From positions 1-12,205 of the forward strand of contig JAEWKL010000673.1 in the NCBI GenBank assembly GCA_023386115.1: DNA of 12,205 bases, written 5' to 3'. Positions within the stretch are counted from its first letter, which is position 1; each line of letters begins with the position of its first letter. Below are positions 6,848-12,205 of this stretch, in pieces. The notes under the pieces were generated by a model. It was not told where the DNA came from, did not search any database, and saw only the letters and a program-made list of their open reading frames with translations. Position numbers and translations under genes: made by a program. The DNA comes from Pseudomonadota bacterium. GTDB taxonomy: Bacteria; Pseudomonadota; Alphaproteobacteria; Rhizobiales; Beijerinckiaceae.

Positions 6848-6885
6848 CGTCCGCGCATCCGCATCGTTCGACAAGGAGATGAACC

Positions 6886-7266
6886 GTGGCCATCAACAAG
6901 CTGCATGACGAGTTCCGGGCCGTCGACATGACAGAGGGCTGGGAAGTGCCGCCGGGCTATCCCGCCGGCATCCAGCAGAAGATCCTGTCGGGCGCCCTCG
7001 ACGAGGCGGGCAAGCGCGGCAGCCGCAGCCGGCTGCTGCGCTTCGAGCCCGGCGTGTTCACCACCGCGCCCTTCGTCCACGAATACTGGGAGGAGGTCTT
7101 CCTCGTCTCCGGCGACCTGACGGTCGGCAACGACGGGCAGGGCAACGGCGGCGAGGCGTTCAAGCCCTTCACCTATGCCTGCCGGCCGCCGGGCGCCTTC
7201 CACGGCCCGTTCAAGTCCGAGGGCGGCTGCATCCTGTTCGAGCTTCACTACTTCGACCCCGTCTGA
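6886..7266 (+). CDS. Single-domain cupin protein, possible metal-dependent dioxygenase
   Basis: A 126-residue cupin with one beta-barrel, probably cytoplasmic. Motif 1 runs from Gly56 (PGVFTTAPFVHEYWEEVFLV, 55-74): His65 and Glu69 are kept, but the first His of the usual HxH is Phe63. Motif 2 is RPPGAFHGPF (100-109) with His106. The remaining His-Glu-His set could still hold Fe, Zn or Mn with three ligands. The GTG start at 6886 follows AAGGAG by about 8 bases. It lies 38 bases after the hydroxylase and 61 before the importer, so it is co-transcribed with both. Small cupins of this kind include C-C-cleaving dioxygenases (for example acetylacetone- and dihydroxyacetophenone-cleaving enzymes), isomerases and ligand sensors. 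A role on the hydroxylated product is plausible but unproven. Confidence 0.8.
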   Translation: MAINKLHDEFRAVDMTEGWEVPPGYPAGIQQKILSGALDEAGKRGSRSRLLRFEPGVFTTAPFVHEYWEEVFLVSGDLTVGNDGQGNGGEAFKPFTYACRPPGAFHGPFKSEGGCILFELHYFDPV

Positions 7267-7327
7267 GCCGCCCGACGATGACCGCCCCTCCGTCCCACGC
7301 CGGTCCCGAGCCGAAGGTCCGACCCGC

Positions 7328-8200
7328 ATGATCGCCCAGCAACTCGTCAACGGCCTGATGCTCGGCGCGATCTACGTCCTGGTGGCGGTCTCGTTCACGC
7401 TGTCGATCGGCATCCTGAACTTCCTCAACTTCTCGATCCCGGGCCTGTTCATGGTCGGCGGGATGGCGACCTGGATCCTGATCGGCAAGGGCCTGCACTG
7501 GAGCCTCGCGATCCTGGACGCCGTCGCGGCGGCGGGGCTGGTGGCGCTCGCCGTCGAGCGGCTGTCCTACCGTCGCAGCCAGGCGCGCGAGCCCGAGGTG
7601 CCCCTCGTCAGCTCGCTCGGCTTCCTGGTCCTCCTGGAGAACCTCGCCCTGGTCGGCGCCGGGTCCGACCAGCAGGCCTTTCCGGCGCTGGTGCCGGATT
7701 TCAACCTGCGCTTCGCCGGCCTCGTCGTCGGCGGCGCCCAGCTCATCAGCCTCGCGGTCGCCCTGGCGCTCGTCCTGGCGATCTCCCTGGTGCTGTCGCG
7801 CACCAGCCTCGGCCGGCAGGTCCGCAGCATCGCCGAGAACCGCGAGACCGCGGTGATCCTCGGCATCGATGTCGGGCGGCTGGTGCCGGCGATCTTCGTC
7901 CTCAGTGCCGTGTTCACGGCGCTCGGGGGCGTGTTGTTCGCCCTCAACTACCTCCAGGTGTCGCCGTTCATGGGCGAGGGCGTCGGCTTCAAGGGGGTCG
8001 CCGCGATGATCCTCGGCGGCATGGGCAGCATCTGGGGCGCCGTCGTCGGCGGTCTGCTGATCGGCCTGACCGAAGTTCTGTCGATCACCTATCTGGGCGC
8101 CGACGTCGTCAACGTCAGCGTCTACGGTCTGCTGCTCGCCGTGATGGTGCTGCGCCCGCAGGGCCTGTTCGGCCGTCCTCCGGCTCGGGAGAAGCTGTAA
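7328..8200 (+). CDS. livH: Liv-type ABC importer permease, LivH family
   Basis: One of the two membrane subunits of a branched-chain amino acid/amide-type importer in the inner membrane. The 290 residues are strongly hydrophobic, with about eight membrane segments. The N-terminus is typical of LivH (QQLVNGLMLGAIYVLVAVSF, 4-23). The cytoplasmic coupling loop is at about 166-182 (RSIAENRETAVILGIDV), followed by GGMGSIWGAVVGGLLIG (230-246) and the C-terminal RPQGLFG. The ATG at 7328 is used because LivH proteins begin here; the same frame is open upstream across the cupin 3' end. Its stop shares one base with the LivM start (TAATG), implying translational coupling. Many importers of this family carry aromatic acids rather than amino acids, which fits the neighbours. 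Confidence 0.93.
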   Translation: MIAQQLVNGLMLGAIYVLVAVSFTLSIGILNFLNFSIPGLFMVGGMATWILIGKGLHWSLAILDAVAAAGLVALAVERLSYRRSQAREPEVPLVSSLGFLVLLENLALVGAGSDQQAFPALVPDFNLRFAGLVVGGAQLISLAVALALVLAISLVLSRTSLGRQVRSIAENRETAVILGIDVGRLVPAIFVLSAVFTALGGVLFALNYLQVSPFMGEGVGFKGVAAMILGGMGSIWGAVVGGLLIGLTEVLSITYLGADVVNVSVYGLLLAVMVLRPQGLFGRPPAREKL

Positions 8201-9006
8201 TGACCGGCTACCAGTCCGGCCTTCTGGTCATCCTCTGCTTCAACGTCATCGCAGCCTACGCGGTCTACCTGCCGATGGCCGCCGGCCAGCTCAACCTCGG
8301 CGTCGCCGGCTTCATGGCGACCGGGGCCTACGCGGCCGCCTACTTCACCAACGAGGCCGGCTGGCCGATGGGTGCGGCGATCCCGGCGGGCGGCGCCTGC
8401 GCCGGCCTGCTCGCGCTCCTCGTGGCGGTGCCGATCCTGCGCACTCAAGGCATCTACCTCGCGCTCGCGACCTTCGCCCTCGGGCAGGTGATCGCCGCCA
8501 TCTTCCTCAACCTCGACGTCGTCGGCGCCGCCGCCGGCTACCCGGTCACGGCCTATGCCGGGCCCGGGGCCGTGTTCGCGGCGACCGCCGCGATCGTCGC
8601 CGCGATGCTGCTGCTCTCGCGCACCCGCTTCGCCCTCTATCTCACGGCGATCAAGAGCGACCCGGTCGTGACAGACCTGATGGGCGTCGACGTCCGGGCG
8701 GTCCAGGTCGGCGCGCTCACCCTCGGGGCTGTGGTCGGCGGGCTCGGCGGCGGCCTCTACGGCCACCATTTCAGCTTCGTCGAGGCGCAGCACTTCAACG
8801 TCGCGCTGAGCATCTTCACGGTGCTGTACGTCCTGCTCGGCGGGGTCCAGACGGTGTGGGGACCGCTCGTCGGCGCCGCCTTCTTCACCCTGCTGCCCGA
8901 GGTGCTGCGGATCGGCGGCGGCTGGCGCTACGTCCTGTTCGCCCTCCTCATCATCGGCTTCATGGCCCTGCGGCCGCAGGGGCTGGTGACCGCCGGCGCC
9001 CGCTAG
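8200..9006 (+). CDS. livM: Liv-type ABC importer permease, LivM family
   Basis: Second membrane subunit of the importer, pairing with the LivH protein. The 268 residues start at an ATG overlapping the livH stop by one base. Landmarks: LNLGVAGFMATGAYAAA (31-47), the conserved second-segment motif; TQGIYLALATFALGQVI (82-98); a coupling loop near 150-165 (AIKSDPVVTDLMGVDV); VLYVLLGGVQTVWGPLVGA (208-226); and C-terminal LRPQGL. It is shorter than the more usual 300-350 residues of LivM, mainly by a reduced N-terminus, but all core segments are present. An 89-base gap before livG holds a short tandem repeat. Confidence 0.92.
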   Translation: MTGYQSGLLVILCFNVIAAYAVYLPMAAGQLNLGVAGFMATGAYAAAYFTNEAGWPMGAAIPAGGACAGLLALLVAVPILRTQGIYLALATFALGQVIAAIFLNLDVVGAAAGYPVTAYAGPGAVFAATAAIVAAMLLLSRTRFALYLTAIKSDPVVTDLMGVDVRAVQVGALTLGAVVGGLGGGLYGHHFSFVEAQHFNVALSIFTVLYVLLGGVQTVWGPLVGAAFFTLLPEVLRIGGGWRYVLFALLIIGFMALRPQGLVTAGAR

Positions 9007-9027
9007 CCGGCGCGCCTGCGCCGCCGT

Positions 9028-9055
9028 GCCCCCGAACGCCTGGCCCCCGAACGCC
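9028..9055 (+). repeat. Two-copy 15-bp tandem repeat in the livM-livG gap
   Basis: GCCCCCGAACGCC occurs at 9028-9040 and again at 9043-9055, period 15, in the 89 bases between the permease and the ATPase. It is probably a local slippage duplication. No regulatory role is apparent. The rest of the gap carries only the livG ribosome-binding site (GGAGGTG). Confidence 0.6.
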
Positions 9056-9095
9056 CGGCCGCCGAGACGCGCCTGAGCACGGAGGTGTCCGGATC

Positions 9096-9851
9096 ATGAC
9101 CGCACTTCTCGCCATCGAGCATCTCTCGATCGCCTTCGGCGGCCTCCAGGTGCTGCAGGATCTGAGCTTCACCGTGCCCAAGGGCCAGGCGACGGCGCTG
9201 ATCGGCCCCAACGGCGCCGGCAAGACCACCGTGTTCAACCTCGTGAGCGGTGTCTACCGGCCGAACGGCGGGCGCATCCTGCTCGCCGGGCAGGACATCA
9301 CGCTGCTGCCCTCGCGCCGGCGCATCCGGCACGGCATCGCACGCAGCTTCCAGAACGTCCGACTGATGGACCACCTGTCGGTGGTGGAGAACCTGCTCGT
9401 CGGCCAGCACGCCACCACGCGCGGCCTGCGCGACCTCCTGGTTCCGTTCCGCCTTGTCCCCCACCACCGCTGGCGCCGCGAGGCGATCGACGCCCTCGCC
9501 GAGGCGGGGCTCGCGGCTTACGCCGAGGCGGGGGTCGGGGCTCTGCCCTACGGTATCCGCAAGCGGGTCGACCTCGTGCGCGCCACCCTCGCGGGGGCGT
9601 CGCTGCTGATGCTCGACGAGCCCGCCGCCGGCCTCAACCCGACCGAGACCAACGCCCTGCGCGACCACCTCGCCCTGCTGCGCCGCCGCGGCGTCACCTT
9701 GCTCATCGTCGAGCACGACATGCCGTTCGTCGGCGAGGTCTGCGAGCACGTCGTGGTCCTCGATTTCGGCCAGAAGCTCGCCGAGGGCACGCTGGCGCAG
9801 GTGCAGCGCGACGAGCGGGTGCGCGCGGCCTATCTGGGGCAGGCGGCCTGA
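9096..9851 (+). CDS. livG: Liv-type ABC importer ATPase, LivG family
   Basis: Cytoplasmic ATP-hydrolysing subunit of the importer. The 251 residues carry Walker A GPNGAGKTT (37-45), the Q-loop SFQNVRL with Gln86, Walker B LLMLDEP (170-176) with catalytic Glu175, and the H-loop IVEHDM with His207. The LivG-specific insert (RGLRDLLVPFRLVPHHR, about 109-125) is present. The signature loop is unusual: LPYGIRKRVDL (150-160), where family members usually have LS/PYGxQRRLE. The ATG at 9096 has GGAGG 11 bases upstream; the frame is open further upstream inside livM but without homology. Its TGA overlaps the next start by one base. Confidence 0.93.
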   Translation: MTALLAIEHLSIAFGGLQVLQDLSFTVPKGQATALIGPNGAGKTTVFNLVSGVYRPNGGRILLAGQDITLLPSRRRIRHGIARSFQNVRLMDHLSVVENLLVGQHATTRGLRDLLVPFRLVPHHRWRREAIDALAEAGLAAYAEAGVGALPYGIRKRVDLVRATLAGASLLMLDEPAAGLNPTETNALRDHLALLRRRGVTLLIVEHDMPFVGEVCEHVVVLDFGQKLAEGTLAQVQRDERVRAAYLGQAA

Positions 9852-10591
9852 TGCGCACGCTCCTCGACATCGCCGGGCTCTCGGTCGCCTACGGCCACGT
9901 CACCGCCCTTCAGGACCTGTCGCTCGCCGTGCCCGAGGGCGGGATCGTCGCCCTGCTCGGGGCCAACGGGGCCGGCAAGACCAGCCTGCTCAAGGCCGTC
10001 GCCGGGGTGGTGCGCCCACGCAGCGGGCGGGTGGTCTTCGACGGCCGTGACATCACCGCCGCGGGCGTCCCGGACCGGCTGGCCGCCGGCCTCGTGCTGG
10101 TGCCGGAGGGGCGCCGGATCCTGGTCTCGCTGACCATCGAGGAGAACCTGCTGGTCGGCGCCCATTGTCGGCGCGATCCCGACGGCGTGCGGCGCGACAT
10201 CGCGGCGATCTACGAGCGGTTTCCCAATCTCGGCCGCCGCCGCCACATGGCGGCGTCCTGCCTCTCGGGCGGCGAGCAGCAGATGCTCGCGGTCGGTCGG
10301 GCGATGATCGCCAGACCACGGCTGCTGATGCTCGACGAGCCGTCGCTGGGCCTGTCGCCGCTGTTCATCGGGCACCTGTTCGCGCTGATCCGCGAGCTCA
10401 ACCGCGACGGGATCACGATCCTGCTCGTCGAGCAGAACACCGCCCAGGCACTTGCCGTGGCCCACAAGGCCGCCGTGCTGGAACTGGGGCGGATCGTGAT
10501 GGCGGGCGACCCAACGCAGCTCGCCGGCGATCCACGCCTCGCGGAAGCCTATCTCGGCCGCGCCGCCGGCGAGCCGGCCGCGCTGCACTGA
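9851..10591 (+). CDS. livF: Liv-type ABC importer ATPase, LivF family
   Basis: Second cytoplasmic ATPase, forming the heterodimer with the LivG protein. The 246 residues contain Walker A GANGAGKTS (37-45), the LivF hallmark LVPEGRRIL (83-91), the canonical signature LSGGEQQMLAVGRA (138-151), Walker B LLMLDEPSLGLSP (158-170), and VEQN (193-196), with Gln in place of the H-loop His as is normal for LivF. It overlaps livG by one base and lies 55 bases before the binding-protein gene. All catalytic features look intact, so any weakness in the LivG signature may be tolerated in the heterodimer. Confidence 0.95.
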   Translation: MRTLLDIAGLSVAYGHVTALQDLSLAVPEGGIVALLGANGAGKTSLLKAVAGVVRPRSGRVVFDGRDITAAGVPDRLAAGLVLVPEGRRILVSLTIEENLLVGAHCRRDPDGVRRDIAAIYERFPNLGRRRHMAASCLSGGEQQMLAVGRAMIARPRLLMLDEPSLGLSPLFIGHLFALIRELNRDGITILLVEQNTAQALAVAHKAAVLELGRIVMAGDPTQLAGDPRLAEAYLGRAAGEPAALH

Positions 10592-10646
10592 AGGACCGCC
10601 GCAGGATCGGCCGACCACCAGTCAATCAACCATGAGGGGACCGGTT

Positions 10647-11825
10647 ATGACAGTGACGGGCAAGACGGTCGGTGGGGCGGTCATGGCGGCGTGTCTGCTC
10701 GCGGCGCCGGGCGCCCGGGCAGCCGAGATCGTCCTCGGCTTCTCGATGGCCAAGACCGGCCCCTATGTGAGCCTCGCCAACACCAACGAGGTGGCCGTCG
10801 ACATGGCGGTCGCCGAGATCAACGCCAAGGGCGGCGTCGGCGGCCATACCCTGCGGCTGGTCAAGTTCGATACCGGAGGCGACCCGAAGCAGGCCGCCCT
10901 CGCGGTCCGCCGCTTCGCCGAGGACGACAAGGCGATGGCGGTCATCGGCCCGTTCAGCTCCAGCGAGGTCCGGGTCGCGTTCCCGGCCGGCGAGCGCCTC
11001 GGCATCGTGCAGATGTCGATGTCGTCCTCGGCACCCAACCTGACCAAGGGCTTCTCCTACGCCTTCCGCAACACCCGCGACGAGGGCAAGGTCATCGACC
11101 AGGTCCTGGCGACGCTCAAGGACAAGAAGCTGCCGAGCGCCAGCAGCGCCATCGCGTATGCCACCGACGACGTGGTGTCGAAGTCGATCGGCACGGCGGT
11201 GCTGCCAGGCCTGATGACGAAGTACGAGATCCCGGTGAAGGGCAGCGTCGACTTCCAGTACAACGCCTTCGACCTGTCGCCGCAGGTCTCGCGCCTCGCG
11301 CAGATGCAAGCCGACGTCATCGGGCTCGGCGCTCCGCCCGAGGCGGCGGTGAACCTCGCCAAGGAGATGAAGCGCCAGGGCGTGAAGGGCCGCCTCGTCG
11401 GCGGCACCACCATCGCCGATCCGGAATTGCCGCGGCGGATGGAAGGCGCGGGGGAGGCCCTGACCATCGGAACGACGTTCTTTACCGCGCTGAATGCCCG
11501 GACGCAGGCCTTCGCCGAGGAATTCGGCCAGCGGACGAAGGCCGCCGGCATCGCGCGCCACGAGCCGAACCAGCAGGACGCCGCCGCCTACGACATCGTC
11601 TACCTGCTCGCCGAGGCGGCTTCGCGCGCCAAGGTGACGGCCGAACCAAGCAAGCTCGCTGCCGAGCGCACGGCCGTCCGCGATACCCTGGCGTCGCTGA
11701 AAGACTTCGATGCATTGGAGGGCAGCATCTCGTTCGGCCAGGACCGCGATGCGATAAAGCCGATCTATGTAGTCGAGGTGAATGAAGGCAACTGGAAACT
11801 GATCGCCACTCGCAATGAGGATTAA
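10647..11825 (+). CDS. Periplasmic substrate-binding protein of the Liv-type importer (LivK/type I fold)
   Basis: Captures the substrate in the periplasm and delivers it to the LivHM channel. The start is taken at ATG 10647, which follows GAGGGG by about 8 bases; the in-frame ATG at 10632 has no ribosome-binding site. The 392-residue precursor has a signal peptide (TVTGKTVGGAVMAACLLAAP, 2-21) with likely cleavage after ARA at residue 25. The mature protein opens AEIVLGFSMAKTGPY, the usual start of family-5-type binding proteins. Later landmarks are AVIGPFSSSEV (about 104-114), the two-lobe hinge regions and QQDAAAYDIVYLLAEA. There is no lipobox Cys. Phe/Tyr-rich and polar positions do not identify the ligand. 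Neighbouring catabolic genes suggest an aromatic acid, but amino acids or amides cannot be excluded. Confidence 0.92.
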   Translation: MTVTGKTVGGAVMAACLLAAPGARAAEIVLGFSMAKTGPYVSLANTNEVAVDMAVAEINAKGGVGGHTLRLVKFDTGGDPKQAALAVRRFAEDDKAMAVIGPFSSSEVRVAFPAGERLGIVQMSMSSSAPNLTKGFSYAFRNTRDEGKVIDQVLATLKDKKLPSASSAIAYATDDVVSKSIGTAVLPGLMTKYEIPVKGSVDFQYNAFDLSPQVSRLAQMQADVIGLGAPPEAAVNLAKEMKRQGVKGRLVGGTTIADPELPRRMEGAGEALTIGTTFFTALNARTQAFAEEFGQRTKAAGIARHEPNQQDAAAYDIVYLLAEAASRAKVTAEPSKLAAERTAVRDTLASLKDFDALEGSISFGQDRDAIKPIYVVEVNEGNWKLIATRNED

Positions 11826-11848
11826 ATCATTTCGTGACGTGATAAATA

Positions 11849-11907
11849 CTGCTTCGTTTCAGATAGATACGAAGCAGATATTGCAAGTTTTTGGGAACTA
11901 TCTGCTT
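11849..11907 (+). terminator. Competing hairpins after the binding-protein gene, possible operon terminator
   Basis: CTGCTTCGT (11849-11857) pairs perfectly with ACGAAGCAG (11869-11877) across 11 bases. Part of the second arm, AAGCAGATA (11872-11880), can instead pair with TATCTGCTT (11899-11907), so the two stems exclude each other. A run of five T lies at 11888-11892, ten bases after the first stem. This is not a textbook terminator but is the only candidate at the end of the operon. Switching between stems would be attenuator-like. Confidence 0.4.
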
Positions 11908-12082
11908 GATATGATTTACCCCGTTCAGAACTGCACGTTGATCCGAATTTTGAAAAATTCAGGCCTTCGCAGCGCCTGGCGAACGACCGATCTTCACCCT
12001 CAAGAGCGGGTGCGTCGGTCCATGGCGCGCTTCCTCCCCTCTCCATGCACCAGGTGGGCTCGCCTGAACGGTCCAATAATAC

Positions 12083-12147
12083 CAACGGCCTAAGATGCTG
12101 ACGCATCGATTCGATCCCGGGCAGGCCCGGGATCGACGAGGCCGTTG
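12083..12147. repeat. Three-stem palindromic element (REP/BIME-like)
   Basis: An outer 9-bp stem, CAACGGCCT (12083-12091) with AGGCCGTTG (12139-12147), encloses two hairpins. One is GATGC-TGAC-GCATC (12094-12107). The other is a 12-bp perfect stem, TCGATCCCGGGC / GCCCGGGATCGA (12111-12136), with only AG between the arms. Folded, this makes a three-way junction. The layout is typical of dispersed intergenic palindromic elements; whether other copies exist in the genome cannot be seen here. Confidence 0.6.
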
Positions 12148-12152
12148 ATCCA

Positions 12153-12198
12153 TCTCGAATTGTCGACGCGAAGCCAGAGGCTTGGCGAAAATTCGAGA
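12153..12198. repeat. Long imperfect hairpin next to the three-stem element
   Basis: TCTCGAATT (12153-12161) pairs with AATTCGAGA (12190-12198). Inside, CGC-G-AAGCC pairs with GGCTT-G-GCG around an AGA loop (12167-12187, one G-G mismatch). With the neighbouring element it forms a composite structured block reaching the window edge. It could be a second repeat unit, an attenuator leader for a gene further right, or the end of a mobile element. Confidence 0.5.
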
Positions 12199-12205
12199 AC
12201 GGAAC

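Larger units (their letters stand above)
11826..12205. other. Gene-poor right edge with composition shift
   Basis: No convincing gene lies in these 380 bases. Short open frames on both strands (about 92-94 codons) have no recognisable domain, no good ribosome-binding site and run through the hairpins. Up to about 11960 the DNA is clearly more AT-rich than the rest of the window; after that it returns to high GC. It holds the operon-end hairpins and two adjacent palindromic elements (12083-12147 and 12153-12198), listed separately. The stretch 11960-12080 shows nothing I can name. Confidence 0.6.

Noticed and set aside
5174..6874. 566-codon open frame on the minus strand
   Set aside because: Lies exactly antisense to the hydroxylase, with no family motif and His/Arg/Gly/Val-rich composition typical of shadow frames in GC-rich genes.
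9028..9055. Tandem repeat as a CRISPR array
   Set aside because: Only two 13-base copies with 2 bases between; no spacers and no cas genes.
11815..12093. 92-codon plus-strand open frame overlapping the binding-protein stop
   Set aside because: No ribosome-binding site or domain, runs through the hairpins and changes composition midway.
11822..12106. 94-codon minus-strand open frame
   Set aside because: No recognisable domain and passes through the palindromic region. A decayed gene fragment is possible but not supportable.

Overview
The window is very GC-rich, with strong G/C bias at third codon positions, long antisense shadow frames and compact operons. Gene content and style suggest an alphaproteobacterium, most likely Methylobacteriaceae (Methylobacterium-like). 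That placement is an inference from composition and gene style; there is no rRNA or other phylogenetic marker here.

Left part, minus strand (1-2342): a cytochrome P450 (1104-2342) is followed by a family-1 (MGT/UGT-type) glycosyltransferase whose 3' end runs off the window (<1-878). They may act in sequence on a small lipophilic metabolite. The gap between them holds a perfect 14-bp inverted repeat. A second inverted repeat lies over the P450 ribosome-binding site and could fold it shut. A small plus-strand gene of unknown function (2610-2993) is transcribed divergently from the P450.

Centre and right (2939-11825): this looks like one catabolic and uptake locus. A CitE/HpcH-type aldolase-lyase (minus strand, 2939-3817) is divergent from a MarR-family regulator (4084-4623). 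Next come a short-chain flavin reductase (4762-5283), an HpaB-type FADH2-dependent phenol hydroxylase (5375-6847), a one-domain cupin (6886-7266) and a complete Liv-type ABC importer: two permeases, two ATPases and a periplasmic binding protein (7328-11825). Spacing is short, with two 1-bp overlaps, so 4762-11825 is probably one transcript. A perfect 12-bp inverted repeat (4722-4748) lies just before the flavin reductase, where a MarR operator would be expected.

Working model (inference): the importer brings in an aromatic acid or phenolic compound; the reductase supplies FADH2 to the hydroxylase, which ortho-hydroxylates the ring; the cupin acts on the product, possibly by oxidative cleavage; and the lyase may split a downstream acyl-CoA or hydroxy-acid. 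The hydroxylase keeps the Arg of the HpaB substrate site, but the Tyr and His that hold 4-hydroxyphenylacetate are replaced by His and Tyr, so the substrate is probably different. No classical ring-cleavage dioxygenase is present.

Right edge (11826-12205): a gene-poor stretch whose first part is clearly more AT-rich than the rest. It holds competing hairpins just after the operon and then two adjacent complex palindromic elements, probably dispersed intergenic repeats.
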